Below, piece by piece: positions 36,672-48,740 of a DNA stretch of 64,000 bases (positions are counted from its first letter, which is position 1; every line of letters starts with the position of its first letter). A program made the position numbers and the translations under genes. The notes beneath the pieces were generated by a model. The model ran no database searches, was not told the DNA's origin, and saw nothing but the letters and a program-made list of their open reading frames with translations. Origin of the DNA: Tieghemostelium lacteum. Lineage: Eukaryota; Evosea; Eumycetozoa; Dictyosteliales; Raperosteliaceae. The stretch lies in assembly GCA_001606155.1 (NCBI GenBank), contig LODT01000028.1, positions 1,278,735 through 1,342,734 of the forward strand, read 5' to 3'.

Positions 36672-38036
36672 TTAGCGAACCATTAGTTTAGAACTTTTGG
36701 TTCTTATGGCACTACCAATGACTAGAAACTCTTTGAGCTTAGTTCCTTTCATTGGAGTATGAGCAATCTTTGTACTATCCCAACCACTCTTGAGAACTGG
36801 GACTAAAGAATTCTTACAACTACCAAAATTGACAATTTTAATAGTGGTTGGTAGCAATGGAGTGGTGTGAATCAGATTACCTTTAGTTGAAATCAGTTGG
36901 TTTACCTTCCAATATCTGACCAAAAACTTTTTTGATTTGGCTTCTGAAATTAGAAACATGATGTTTCATTCTAAATACCAAATCCATACGGTTATTGAAG
37001 ATGCAGTATATGAAATTGCATAGATAAATACCACAGCTATAATCATCTTCTTGGGCTAGGAAGTTGACATCGAGTTCCAGAGAATACTTCCCTGCAGATA
37101 GTACTCCAATCTTCTGGAGATAGACCATAAGCTTCTCTGCCAGACCAATATAAGTAAACTTTTGTAATGGGTCATAGACAGTCACATGTCTAGCAGATCT
37201 GTTAACTAGCATACCAAGCCAATGGACATTTGAATCGTTGACAGCAAAGAAGCAATAATTGTTAGCCAATATCTTATTCAGAGTTGCTTGACTAACTTGA
37301 GCAACTGGTTTATCAGCTTTTACATCCAGGAAGAATTCTTCATTTATATAGGCAAAATTCTTTCTTCCATTAATATTGCCAATGTTCCAGCAAAATTGTG
37401 AGATGAGTTGAGATGTACACCAATCTCTTCTACCAAGAATTGAAATGGAATCTCTTAAACATTCATCGCTCAAGAATAAAGCTTGGCAATCGGCATCTTC
37501 ATTAGCAGAACCAAAGCTATTTATATCAGATCTTCCAGAGATTGGTCTTTCAACACCAATATTTAATTTAATTGTTTGTTTTTGAAGTGTTGGTAGAGGA
37601 AGAGGTTGATTTAATGTTATTCTTTTTTTAAAATTATTAAAATCAAAGTAAATTTGATCTGGTAATTTACCTCCTCTTTTAATTGTATTTTGGGTATTTA
37701 AATTATTAATATTATTACTGTTATTATTATTTTTTAATCTTGGTGAATCAGCACCATTAATCTCTACAAAACTTTTTTTCTTCATCAAACTGATCTGATT
37801 TTGTTGAAGGAATAGGATCTAAAGAATCTACATCCAAGGCTTTAAAATCTAATTTTTCAGAGCCTACCTGATTATAATTTGATTCTATATTTTTAAGTAC
37901 TGATAGTTGAGATAGAGGTTGTTTAATATTTTTTTTTGTCTTTGAATTTTAAAATTTCATCTGATTTACGATTTAAATAATCATTTAAAAAATCAAAAAA
38001 GATAATTAATAGTAATAAAATTGCAAATAAGTTCAT
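36672..38036 (-). CDS. Ulp1/SENP-type (C48) cysteine protease with membrane-anchor N-terminus; frame broken at homopolymers
   Basis: The main open frame (37785-36883) carries a C48 protease core: His in NVHWLGML, Asp in VTVYDPL, and Gln-x5-Cys in QEDDYSCGIYLC. Such enzymes remove SUMO or NEDD8-like modifiers. Two further pieces appear to belong to it. Upstream, an ATG at 38036 opens a hydrophobic anchor (MNLFAILLLLIIFF) and a linker in another frame, joined through runs of 9 A and 7 A. Downstream, about 70 more codons to 36672 are open in yet another frame, joined near a run of 5 T. Each join needs one base fewer in the run, which points to sequence over-calls rather than decay. A 25-nt GT-AG gap could also explain the last one. 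Membrane anchoring would be unusual and depends on the joined model. The protease call is solid; the full length is tentative. Confidence 0.65.
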
Positions 38037-38592
38037 TGTATCTATGCTTTTGAATTTTAAATATAAAAGAAAATAATAAATTTAATATATAATTTATATT
38101 TTCTTTTATAATTTATTAATGATAAAAATTTTTAATGGATGGTTTTTTTATTTATTTTATCTTATATCAAATACAAATTTATTTTTTTAATATAATTCAA
38201 TAAATATATAAAAAATAAAAATAGATTGATAAAGGTATCTATTAAATTATATACTATTTCATAGGTTTTTAAAAAATAAATTATTTAAAAATAGTAAAAT
38301 AAAAGTTATAATTCTAGTAGTTCAAGGTTGAAGATAATTTTTAATTTACAAATTAAAAAAATAATAATTAAAAGATAAACTTTGTTGGAATGAAAATTAC
38401 TATTTGTGGTGATAATTTAGTTTTATAACAAATCATCATTGTAACTATTTATAAAAAAAATAAAACTGATCACCCTTGGATTAAATGTCATCGTGAAATA
38501 AAAATTTGGAGTGAACTTGATTGTGTTTGGTGTGAGAAGTGTTTTTTTTTGGTTTTATTTTTGTGAGTTTAGGTCTGAGATGGATTCACCTT
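38037..38592. other. Intergenic, very AT-rich
   Basis: About 555 bp between the 3' end of eIF3m and the start of the protease gene, both on the minus strand. It should contain the protease promoter. Nothing else was seen. Confidence 0.5.
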
Positions 38593-40023
38593 TTAACGTG
38601 ATTGGAAATAGAATGGTTTAACTTGAGTATTTTTAGCAGTTTCAATTACATTTAGTAAATTTTTAACGCTTTCGTGCCATGCACCAAAGTGTAGACCCAA
38701 TTGAGCCCATTGTGACTTATTGAAGACACGTTGAGTTGAAGAGTTTACATTAACGATACGGTTGAGTTGATCGAGTTTGGCATCAATCAATTCACCGGCA
38801 ATGGCATTGATTACCCAAGATTCAACCTTATCCTCTTCAATTTGTAACATTTTAGAGATGAGACTGTAAGGTACTTTAGATTGTTCAGCTGTCAAAGTTG
38901 CCAATGAAAGTAAACGAATCTTTTGTAGACATTGTTCGTTCTTTAGTCCAATGGATTGAATAAATTCTGGATGTTTGGTTTGGAATGCCAAGTAGTGTTC
39001 CAATTGTTCAGTGGCAAAAATCTTCATCAATGAATAGGTAAGACGATTCTTATCTACAGTTGAATTCTCTAGATATTGAATAGCAGCTAAATCCAATAAA
39101 TAATCAGACTGATACAATTCAGGTATTGAAATTGCTTCAATGCATGCTCTAACTGATTCCTCTTGAGCTTCTGAGGCATCATCTTTAGTGAATGTCTGTA
39201 AAAATTTAAATAAAAATTGATGTGATAACATGCTATAAATTTCATATAAAATTAGAACCTAAATCAAATTTCCTCTACACTATAATTGCAATTTACTATA
39301 ACTACATACTTATTCTTTTCTTTGAAAATATTTGAAACTAATTGATAGATTTTTCTCTTTTGTTTAGTGTTACTTGACCAATCTTCTAACCATAAATCCA
39401 AATCTTTAATTTGACTCTTTATGAATTCAAAATGGTTGGCTTCTGATGCTGATTTAATTAAAATATAAAATATTTCATATCTTTGTTGTGATTTAACTGG
39501 GAATGAATTGAAAAAGTTGGTTAAACTATAAATATATTAATGTATTAGCCTTTTAACTATTCCTTTTATCTAAAATCTATATCATCAAATTCTAATATAT
39601 TACATTTTAATCTTTAATTGAGAGTTTTCAGTTGGATTCACTGAAAGACAATCTCTAATTTTTTGTGATATAATATTAATTGCATCATTTTCCAATTTAT
39701 GTAATACAGTTAAAATAACATTAAAAAACCCTTCAATATCTATAGTTTATAAACTAATTGTTAGACAATCTAGTTGATTTGTAATTATCTAATCTATTCC
39801 TAAATGAAATATACCTTTATCAGATTCTTTAAAGAGGAATTCTGTCTCATTGGTTATGATTTTTGACAAGAATTCAGCTGGAAGTTGTTCGTCAATCAAT
39901 CTTTGATATTCAGTGATGGTTGATTGTTGCTCTTGACCTTTCTTTTTTCTCAAAACTGAAACATGATTGATTAAATCGCTGTATAATTCCTCTGGTGATG
40001 ATAAATCCAAAAAAAATTGTCAT
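38593..40023 (-). CDS. eif3m: eIF3 subunit M (PCI domain)
   Basis: Subunit of translation initiation factor 3, acting on the 40S ribosome in the cytosol. Exons read 40023-39815, 39739-39604, 39525-39310 and 39232-38593, giving about 399 residues (human 374). The last exon holds the PCI/winged-helix end with the eIF3m landmarks SIGLKNEQCLQKIRLLSL, VESWVINAIAGELIDAKLDQ, RVFNKSQWAQL and a tryptophan-containing C-terminal helix. The only ATG that fits the frame (40023) is separated from it by a run of 8 T on the coding strand; 7 would keep the frame and give MTIFLDLSSPEELY. I read this as a one-base over-call, since the gene is essential in most eukaryotes and otherwise intact. Confidence 0.87.
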
Positions 40024-40522
40024 TTCTATCTTTGTTCTTGAATTCTGAAAATAACCAATCTACTTCAAAAAAAAAAAAAAAAAAATTTTGTTTTGATTGT
40101 GTGAACCGAATAAAACAAACGAGACCCTTTGCGCTTCTCATTTTGTGTAAATTTTCATAATTATAATAATTAATATTGTAATTAGCACTATTTGTTTCTA
40201 ATAAGCTTTATTAATGAGTAATAAGTTTACATCAAGATATTTTCAAAATTATTTTGAAAAAAAGATAAATTTAGGATAAAACCTACGAACTTAATTCTTT
40301 CGATGTATTTGATAATTCAAAAAGTTTTTTTTTGTTTTAGAAAAATTGATTTATATATCTATTAAGAACTTGGTTTAGAAAAATCAGAGGTCGGTTTGTG
40401 ATTGGGCAAAAAGAATTTTTTTTTTTTTTTTTTTTCAAATTTATCTAAGAAACAAAGCTCCCTTCCTATTTGCCAATTGTATTTATTAATATCATTATTC
40501 TTATAATGTTATTAAAGAAAGA
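40024..40522. promoter_or_regulatory. Divergent intergenic region, eIF3m / PMP-repeat gene
   Basis: About 500 bp between two gene starts facing away from each other, with A and T runs (near 40063 and 40420). It should hold both promoters. No other feature was recognised. Confidence 0.5.
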
Positions 40523-42234
40523 ATGATTACGATGTGGCATATACTTTTAATATTTATATTTAGTTTTCAAATGACAATTGTACATTCAACCAATTATGCA
40601 TGCTTTGTCTATTCCAATCTCATACCTTTAGAAATAGATGGTAACTCTTGTTCATTTACTCCTCAAAAACCTTCACAGTATGTATAGGTAATTAGACAGA
40701 TAAATAGAGTCAACATTAACATTAAATGTATACGAATCAATATAGACAATGTTCATCAATGCAAAATTGTTTAAATGGATTTCAACTATTGAATTTAACA
40801 GTAAATGATGAATTGTCAATCTATTTAATGAATGAGAAATATGATGATGAAGGATGTTGTAATTTAGTTATAGATTTTCCAGCACAGTTGATGATTAGTA
40901 AATTGGAGACACTAAAGTATGGGTCACTGATTAACTGTCAACAAGAACCATCCTTTATAAGTTCATTGAGAAGTAATTTGGTGATTTTTGGATTGGGTGT
41001 AGAAGGTGTAACAGATACAGCTATAGTGGTACCACAGAGTAACACTGTGATTACATTGGCTATACAACAGAGTTATTTTCAGAATTGTCAAGGACAGAAA
41101 GGTGGTGCCATTTCATTGGACTATCCCAATTCATTGACTATTACCAATACTACATTTTATAATAACACAGCACAATATGGAGGTGCAATCTATGCACAGA
41201 ATGCAGGTATAACTGATTGTACATTTACATCAAATAAGGCAACAATGGGTGGAGGTGCAATCTTTAGTAACAGTGTTACATTGGGTTCTTGTATTTTCAG
41301 TTCCAATTCAGCTGATGAGGGTGGTGCTGTAAATTCCAATGAAGTTCATACACAGCATTCTATTTTCAAAAACAATTATGCCGCAACATCAGGAGGTGCT
41401 TTATTCGTATCTCTCCTAAACTCCAATCTTACCAACTATTTTGGAAATCAAGCTCAATATGGAGGTGCAATCACACTATATTCAGCAGATCAACTGAACC
41501 TTTTAAACTATGCTTCTATATCGAATAACTACGCCACTGAAGAGGGTGGTGCAATCTTTATTACACAAGGTGACGATGGTGGTTCATTGGATTTAACACA
41601 CACTAAAATCTTTGAAAATGCAGCCAATCAGAGTGGGGGTGCAATATTTTTTAACCAAACTCTTGTGAGTTTTGTCAGTGGTGGTTCAATTTATAATAAC
41701 TCGGTAGGCAGTGACAGTAGTAGTAGTGGTAGTGGTAGTGGATCAGATTCAACATCTGCATCCTCCATGGCATATTATGAACCAAGTTCAGAAATTGGGT
41801 GTCATAATAACGATACTATGGACTGTAACCTATGTCAGAATTACAACTGTACCCAGTGTAAGGCAATGGATGGTAATTGTATATACCAAAATAATGCAAC
41901 ATATTGTTTGCTACCAAAGACCTGCCTCTATGGGAGTTGTATTATATCTCTCGAGGGTGAATACAGTTGTAAATGTGATGAGGGTTATATAGATTCTCAG
42001 TGTACCCAAAATAAAAATGGTAATAATAATGATAGTAGTAATAGTAATAGTAACAGCAGTGGTGGTGATAAACATAATCATCAATCAACAGACTCAAAAA
42101 AGAATAACACACTTTTAAAATTAGAAATCGCTTTACCCATTGTATTTGGTTGTCTAATTGTAGTATTTATAGTAACAATTATCCTAATGATAAGGAGAAA
42201 AAAGCAAACTCATTCATATCAACAAATCAATTAA
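40523..42234 (+). CDS. Type I surface protein with PMP-type GGAI repeats and EGF-like domain
   Basis: Exons 40523-40677 and 40746-42234 give 547 residues. A signal peptide (about 1-25) is followed by a parallel beta-helix region with at least six GG(A/G)(I/V/L) repeats paired with FxxNxA motifs, as in polymorphic membrane proteins (PMP repeats) of Chlamydia and many dictyostelid surface proteins. A Ser/Gly linker leads to a Cys-rich stretch with one EGF-like module (GSCIISLEGEYSCKCDEGY). Then come an Asn/Ser stalk, one membrane span (IALPIVFGCLIVVFIVTIIL) and a short basic tail. It is probably an adhesion or recognition molecule on the cell surface; ligand unknown. Confidence 0.85.
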
Positions 42235-42441
42235 AATATTATTTTACACTACTCAATTTAATAGTATATAAAAACAACAACAAAAAAATATCAATATTTT
42301 AGACCCAAAATTCTCTCCCTCTCCCTATAATTATAATATAGAATCGTATTAAATACAACCCTAAAAAAAATAAAAGATTAATCCATCTAAATTCATTAAT
42401 TTTTTTTTGATATTCAAAAATATATATTTGTTTGGTTTCTT

Positions 42442-45054
42442 TTAATTAATTTCAAATGTTAAATTAAATATTCTGACAGAGTTATCAGTACTAGCGGTAG
42501 CAATTTGATAGTTAATTTCTTTGGTATTTTTTGGTGTTGTTGGGATATCTCTCCATCTAATTCTTCTGACATCTAATATATGTGAAATGTGTTTTGGAAC
42601 AGTGTGAATACATGTCCATTCCAATGTTGTTTTGTTATCTACTGTTTTAATAGTAGCTTTCCAAATGGTAATTTTACCATCTTCCTCACCGACTGCTAAT
42701 AGATAGTATTTTGTGTCCATATCAATACCTTGGATTATTGGTGAGAATTCAACACAGGTTACACCAGATCCAAAGGTTGGTAATGTGGATATGAGTCCAC
42801 CTTTATCACGAACGTTATCTACTGACCAAACTTTGACTACTTTATCACGAGAACCAGTTGCAAAATACTTGTCATCATGTGACCATGAACAAGACCATAT
42901 AATACGTCCATGTGATTTTGGAATGGATATAACCTTGGTAAAAGGATCTTGTGGATTTTGTGACTTTTCCCAAAGTGTCCACATTCTATCTCTAGAGACA
43001 CCAAGAAGATATCTGTCATTATGTGAAAATGCCAAATTTACAACAGATAATGTGTGTCCCTTCAAGTTTGCAACCTCTTTCCAATTTGAACAATTCCAAA
43101 TTCTAACAGTAGCCTGATCTGGTGAAGATGCTCTACAACTAGATGCAAGATACTGACCATCGAATGAAGATGCCACTGTAACCATTTCGTTACCGTGACC
43201 GTACAATTTAAAGATTTCAGGCCATAGAGAAGATTGTAATAAATGTTCTTCAAATGGTGGTTCTGTGAGTACTTCAGGGTTAAATGGAATTTGATCATCA
43301 TAGAAATCACCACCACCTTCACCATCCTCACCACCTCCACCAGAAGGTAAAGAAACTTCGTTATTCTGTGCTTGCTGTTCTTGTATATTGATACCCTCGA
43401 TATTCTCAACCAATTCACCTTCTTTGAAGTAAGGTTTATTGGAAAGACCTAATGAAGGTTGATTGGCAGCTAAAGGTCTTGGAGTTTGGTCACTCTTTGA
43501 TGGAACAACTTTAGAGATATTATATAATGTATCTACAAAATTCTGAGAACCTACAAATACTCTCATAATCTTCTCTTCGGCACCGGAAACTAATAAATGT
43601 GATTTCTTATGAACAAATGTAAAACACTCCAAATCATAACCATGAATTTGAGGACGTGCAATTTCATTCCATATCTTTCTATTCTCTTGTGTTTCCTTGT
43701 CTTTCCATTCTGAAAATAGTCTTAGAGTTCTATCAGAACTACATGAAATAAAGTAACTGTAGTCTGGTGACCACATGAGATCTTGTACTGGTCCAAAGTG
43801 ACCTGAAACAATAATTTGTGGTTCCCATTTCTTTTCGGAACTTGAAAATTTCCAAAAATGGAAAGCACCATTGTAACCGTGGGATAACATGTACTGAGAA
43901 GTTGGTGAGAAAACAGAGCCGTATAGACCGAGGATATTACCTCCCATGTCACCTACACGGTAATCGTCCATCCATATACCACTATTGACATCAGGTCTCC
44001 AAATGATGGATGTCTTATCCATAGATGCACTTATAAGTGACATTGGTTGATGACGTTGAGGTTCTTTACCTTCATGTAGAACTTTTAATTGTGCAGGTTG
44101 CCAGTGTATACTGTATACCCAGTCTTCGTGACCTGATAACACTGACTCTAATAGAATAGAGTATTTAGTTTGGTTATGGTTGAATAAGTAACCTTTAGTA
44201 GACAATGAAGTTACACCACTTGACCCTGTGGTAAGTGATGATAACAAATCAGAACTGGTTTGTGATGATGTGTTAGTTTGTTGGAATTTTGTGAGTTTCC
44301 ACAAACGAATTCTGAAATCTTGACTTGAAGAAGCTAACAAAACCTCACCTTCATCTGTCTTACAAAAAGACAGATTCTTTATCCAATCTTGATGACCTTG
44401 TAATGCAACTAATTTCTTAAACTGCTCTGAATTCTCTTGTTGAATGTAAATATGAATTTTTGGTTCAAGTCCACCCAATGCTAAAATGGGTGTCCATGTA
44501 CCTGGTATAAAGGTCATATCACAACATTCCATACATTTTGGTGTAAAATCTATAGATTGAATAAGTCTCCATTGTGGCCATTCCTTATTATTGTTATTGT
44601 CTGTATTAGTAGGAGCATCTCTCTTCCATAGTTTAATAGTACTGTCTACTGATGTTGTACACATGAGTAATGAGCCATCTTGTAGATCTAAAACTGATAC
44701 ATAAGTTACAGAGTCTTTATGTTCTTTTAGTTGTTGATGTACAGTGAATATATCACCATCTTTACGCCAGTTGATTATAGTGTGATCCGAACTGACTGAA
44801 ATCAATTCAGTCTCTGGTGACATGAATCTCTTTTCATAGTCTTTCTCTAAGATATTAGGTACCCAAACAACATGATTTACACGATCACTGTGTCCAATCA
44901 ATGTCTGTTGTATATAGTTTTTGTAAGGGTTTAAAATAGCTACATAATTTTGTGCACAATAAGCTACAAGTTCATTACGACCCCATCTAATAGCATCACC
45001 TAAACAGTTACAACCTATACTGATAAATTCAATATTTGATTTCATTGAATTCAT
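42442..45054 (-). CDS. elp2: Elongator complex protein 2 (Elp2), WD40 protein
   Basis: Single exon, 870 residues, the usual size of Elp2. The N-terminal pattern GCN...IRWGRNELVAYCAQNYVAILNP and GHSDRVNHVVWVP is typical of Elp2, as is the middle segment LGLSNKPYFKEGELVE. WD40 repeats run through the whole length, forming two propellers around a Gly/Glu-rich insert near residues 555-600. Elp2 is a scaffold of the Elongator complex (Elp1-6), which modifies wobble uridines in tRNAs. No break is seen. It converges with the PMP-repeat gene (207 bp apart) and diverges from the SLC35F gene. Confidence 0.93.
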   Translation of the reverse strand: MNSMKSNIEFISIGCNCLGDAIRWGRNELVAYCAQNYVAILNPYKNYIQQTLIGHSDRVNHVVWVPNILEKDYEKRFMSPETELISVSSDHTIINWRKDGDIFTVHQQLKEHKDSVTYVSVLDLQDGSLLMCTTSVDSTIKLWKRDAPTNTDNNNNKEWPQWRLIQSIDFTPKCMECCDMTFIPGTWTPILALGGLEPKIHIYIQQENSEQFKKLVALQGHQDWIKNLSFCKTDEGEVLLASSSQDFRIRLWKLTKFQQTNTSSQTSSDLLSSLTTGSSGVTSLSTKGYLFNHNQTKYSILLESVLSGHEDWVYSIHWQPAQLKVLHEGKEPQRHQPMSLISASMDKTSIIWRPDVNSGIWMDDYRVGDMGGNILGLYGSVFSPTSQYMLSHGYNGAFHFWKFSSSEKKWEPQIIVSGHFGPVQDLMWSPDYSYFISCSSDRTLRLFSEWKDKETQENRKIWNEIARPQIHGYDLECFTFVHKKSHLLVSGAEEKIMRVFVGSQNFVDTLYNISKVVPSKSDQTPRPLAANQPSLGLSNKPYFKEGELVENIEGINIQEQQAQNNEVSLPSGGGGEDGEGGGDFYDDQIPFNPEVLTEPPFEEHLLQSSLWPEIFKLYGHGNEMVTVASSFDGQYLASSCRASSPDQATVRIWNCSNWKEVANLKGHTLSVVNLAFSHNDRYLLGVSRDRMWTLWEKSQNPQDPFTKVISIPKSHGRIIWSCSWSHDDKYFATGSRDKVVKVWSVDNVRDKGGLISTLPTFGSGVTCVEFSPIIQGIDMDTKYYLLAVGEEDGKITIWKATIKTVDNKTTLEWTCIHTVPKHISHILDVRRIRWRDIPTTPKNTKEINYQIATASTDNSVRIFNLTFEIN

Positions 45055-45419
45055 TTTAATATTTGATCTGATTGAAGCCTCTGGACTCTACTACCAAAAT
45101 GAAAAACAATGAAAAAATTCAAAAAAAAGAAATGCGAAAATTAATAGATTACCTGAAAATAGAAATTATTAATTTTATTGAATTTATTAAGAATATAAAA
45201 ATACATAATATGTTTATATTAAAAATAAGGATTTTATACTAAAGGTTTTATTTTTCGTTTAATTGTTTTGACATTTATTGATTGTATAAAAAAAAAACGA
45301 AAATAGATTTTTATATTTCCTAATTCCCGATTAGATGGGTATAAAATTATAAAACGGAGATTATTTTCTAGTAACACAGGTTATTATAATACATAAAAAA
45401 AGAGATAAACTTATATAAA
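45055..45419. promoter_or_regulatory. Divergent intergenic region, Elp2 / SLC35F
   Basis: 365 bp of AT-rich sequence between two divergent starts. No gene or repeat; presumably both promoters. Confidence 0.5.
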
Positions 45420-46541
45420 ATGGGAGTCAATTTAAAATTTAATTTTAAAGATTTCATGAATGGATTTAGATTGGTAGATAAGAGATTGATAAAGAGGAGA
45501 TTATTTGGGTTAGGACTTGGACAGATTCTGTCACTTATGATTGCAGGTACCGGAATATTCAGTCAATTGTTAGTTGAATACGGTGTAAATATTCCAACAA
45601 GTCAAAGTACTTTAAATTATATATTACTATCCTTTTACAGTTTCGTCTTACTGCATAGGGGAGTATTGTGGGATACTATAAAGACAAAAACTATATATTT
45701 CCTACCATTGGCTATTGTAGATATGGAAGCAAACTATGTGGTAGTAAAAGCATACCAATATACAAGTATAACCAGTATCATGTTACTGGACTGTTTTACT
45801 ATACCGTGTGTAGTGGTATTGTCTAGAGTATTTTTAAAAACACGTTTTACTATTGTACATATATTAGCGGTGATATTGTCTATAGTTGGTATGGTAATTT
45901 TAGTAGTTTCTGATTTGGTACAAGGTGAGAATGCAGGTGGAGGTAGTAACCCTATTCTAGGTGATTTCCTTACTATACTCTCATCGGTGCTCTATGCAAT
46001 TTCCAATGTTGGACAAGAGGCAACTGTAAAGAAATACGATAGAATTACATATCTGGCAATGATTGGGTTATATGGAAGTATAGCAAGTGCAGTTCAATTG
46101 ACAATTTTAGAAAGAAATGAGTTAAGAACAATGACATGGAACGGACATGTCATAGGTTATATTATCGGATTTGCAGTATGTCTATTTATAATGTACTCTT
46201 TTGCACCTTGGATGATGGAAGTCGCAGGTGCAACAATGATGAATCTATCTCTACTAAGTTCAGATATATTTGGTATCATTGCTGCTAAATTCCTATTTGG
46301 TAGAAAACTATCTTGGTTGTATTTCCTCAGTTTTGTAATTATAATGACTGGTTTAATCATTTATAATATATCGCAACCGCATGCCAAATCATCAGAAATT
46401 AAAAATCTAATAGATCAAGATGAAGAAAAACTAAATAGTTCAACATCATCTATAACTCCAACAGGGTCCAGGGATGAAGAGGAACCATATAATGGAGCTT
46501 CACAACAAGACACCCAAAATGAAGAGATTATTATAAACTAA
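45420..46541 (+). CDS. SLC35F-family (DUF914) membrane transporter
   Basis: Single exon, 373 residues, about ten membrane helices. The block VDMEANYVVVKAYQYTSITS followed by LLDCFTIPCVVVLS is the hallmark of the SLC35F1/F2 branch of the drug/metabolite transporter superfamily. The C-terminal 55 residues are hydrophilic, Ser/Glu-rich, and probably cytosolic. Members are related to nucleotide-sugar transporters; human SLC35F2 handles queuosine/queuine-type molecules, but the substrate here is not readable. No signs of damage. Confidence 0.9.
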   Translation: MGVNLKFNFKDFMNGFRLVDKRLIKRRLFGLGLGQILSLMIAGTGIFSQLLVEYGVNIPTSQSTLNYILLSFYSFVLLHRGVLWDTIKTKTIYFLPLAIVDMEANYVVVKAYQYTSITSIMLLDCFTIPCVVVLSRVFLKTRFTIVHILAVILSIVGMVILVVSDLVQGENAGGGSNPILGDFLTILSSVLYAISNVGQEATVKKYDRITYLAMIGLYGSIASAVQLTILERNELRTMTWNGHVIGYIIGFAVCLFIMYSFAPWMMEVAGATMMNLSLLSSDIFGIIAAKFLFGRKLSWLYFLSFVIIMTGLIIYNISQPHAKSSEIKNLIDQDEEKLNSSTSSITPTGSRDEEEPYNGASQQDTQNEEIIIN

Positions 46542-46689
46542 TAAATATCCCCAATAAAATATATAAATTATATATTATCTATTTGTAAATTCTTATAACT
46601 ATATTTATAAAAAAAACAAATTATTTGATTATTAGTTCCCGCTTTTTTTAAAATCAATTGATTTTTTGCAAGTTGATAGATAATAACTA

Positions 46690-48104
46690 ATGGAAGAAAA
46701 TGAATATTCTATAGTATGGTCAAATACTATCAACAGTTTATTGAAAGATACTGAATGTAGGTTAAAATAAAGATTTCATAATTGGTTATACAAGAGATTA
46801 ATAAATCAATAAGATTACCAAACACAGAAAGCATGTAAAATGATAAGATCTCTATCAAGTATAAACTTTACACCACCTGAGTAGGTATTAATAACCTGAA
46901 TGAATTAGTTAAAAGTTTATTAGAATTCTTGATATTTATAAAATGATTTCAGAGATACAATTAAGATACTTTTACATACATTAAGTAAAGCTGATGATAG
47001 TGATGATCTCATTAAAATTATAATGAGTCTTATAGAGACTCTAAGAAATAGAGGTTATAATATACCTCATAGTGATTGGGACCTATTCTATTCCATCATT
47101 GCATCAATGGATAGATTTTATACAGGTGCTGATTTACCAAGTGGTGTAGGTGTTTAGGCTTCATTTAGTGTTTAATGTTAGTTAGTTACTAACTACAATA
47201 TACCTTTTTATACTAGTTAACATATATTCCAATTAACTCAGCATTACAATTATTTAATTATTTTGTTGATATTTATGATAGTTTACCAAAGGATATAAAT
47301 CATCCTATTAGAAAGATGTTGGATTTACAAAGAATTAGAAATAGAAAAGTATTCTTTTACAAAACATTAATGTCAATATTACATAAAACCAGTCATCAAG
47401 AATTTGTTACCATTTTAAGATTAATTGATATTGTAGGTATATTTTGAATATGTGGTGTGAGGGATGTGGTGTATTAATTATTATTATAGTCAAATTCTGT
47501 ATTTGATGATATCATTTTTAGAGAACAGATTTTACCAGAGATATGTGTTGAATTCAAAATGTTATCAGTTAGACTAAAAATACAATTTATAAGATCCTAT
47601 GTTAATGGTAAAACAAAAAACAAAATTATAAGATATATTCTCAATGATTTGTTGTCTATAAACAAACCCATTGTCGGAAAGATTGCCAATGAAATCAGTG
47701 AGTTGGTAAATGTGTACTATCAGGCAAACATTCCTTATTCAAAACTAAAACACACTAGTTACTTTAGTAAGAGTTCTGATCTAGGAACACAATCAGAGAT
47801 ATTCCAAGAAGAGATGGGTCCACTTGAATTCTTTGTTTTAATGTTGAGTCAGTTCCTTCAATCTACGTTATCAATTCTCGAATGTACCAATAATAACGAT
47901 AGCATTTCATCAAGTTATGATAATAACAACAGTCAAGGATCCTCATCCCAACTACAAACTATAGATTGGCATGATGTCGCTAAAAAAACCAATGATTTTA
48001 TAGATTCAATCAATGAATCTAAAAGTGGGAGTGCCTTTAATGTTCACTTTATAGATAATAATCTGTCTACAATGAAATATCTTGTGAATCTAAAAAATCA
48101 ATAA
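46690..48104 (+). CDS. Unrecognised helical protein, five exons
   Basis: Exons 46690-46756, 46814-46880, 46953-47145, 47217-47432 and 47490-48104, all with matching phases, give 385 residues. The protein is almost wholly alpha-helical, with Leu/Ile-rich heptad-like stretches (TIKILLHTLSKADDSDDL; DWDLFYSIIASMDRFY), an Asn/Ser/Gln-rich insert near residue 320 and no signal peptide or membrane segment. It may be a HEAT-like scaffold, but I do not recognise a family and give no function. The first intron (46757-46813, 57 nt) is the least certain; the acceptor was chosen to avoid stops. Confidence 0.7.
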
Positions 48105-48268
48105 AGTCATTCCTTTAATACATATAACACCTATAAATTAAACCTGTATCTCATTGAGAATATGTATGTGTATATAATAGTCATCGGTGAATTATCGTCC
48201 TACTAATACTGTTTACTTTGTTGTATATAATCAAGTACATCTATTTCTACTAATATTCTAAAAACTAT

Positions 48269-48569
48269 TTATTTTTCCAATGATTTACGAATTACAACTT
48301 TTTCTTTCTGTGGATATAATGGTATATATTAGTATTTACCAATTGTGGGGAGATAAAGTGATTAAAAATGAGATAGATCTTACATCTTGTTTATCAGTTA
48401 AATAAGCCCAACCACTTGGTATAAGTCCAACTAAAAGAAAGATAGAAGCAACATTTCTTGGTGTAAATTTGAAATAAACTTGAAGATTTTCTCTATAATA
48501 TGCTAATTTTTGAAGACTGTATGGTACTTTGAATCCATTGAATGGACTATTTTGTTTGAATCCTGCCAT
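48269..48569 (-). CDS. NDUFB4-like complex I accessory subunit
   Basis: Exons 48569-48384 and 48307-48269 give 74 residues. A short N-terminus, VYFKFTPRN, one membrane span (ASIFLLVGLIPSGWAYL) and, after splicing, TDKQDKEKVVIRKSLEK match the C-terminal half of NDUFB4 (human VYPNFRPTPKN, one span, then KTERDRKEKL). NDUFB4 is an accessory subunit of the membrane arm of mitochondrial complex I. This copy lacks the longer N-terminus of the animal protein. The second exon encodes only 12 residues. Identification rests on a short stretch. Confidence 0.6.
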
Positions 48570-48740
48570 TTGATTTTTTAAAAATTAAAAAAAAAAAAAA
48601 AATATTTCAATACATCACATTATAGGCTTATATAAGTGGAAGATGAACTCTGTAGAGGGGCTATTAATTATTCTAACAAAAATAATAATTTCTTTGTTGG
48701 ATAGGGTAATGGCCTCTTCTAAAGGTTTAAGTTTAAAATA

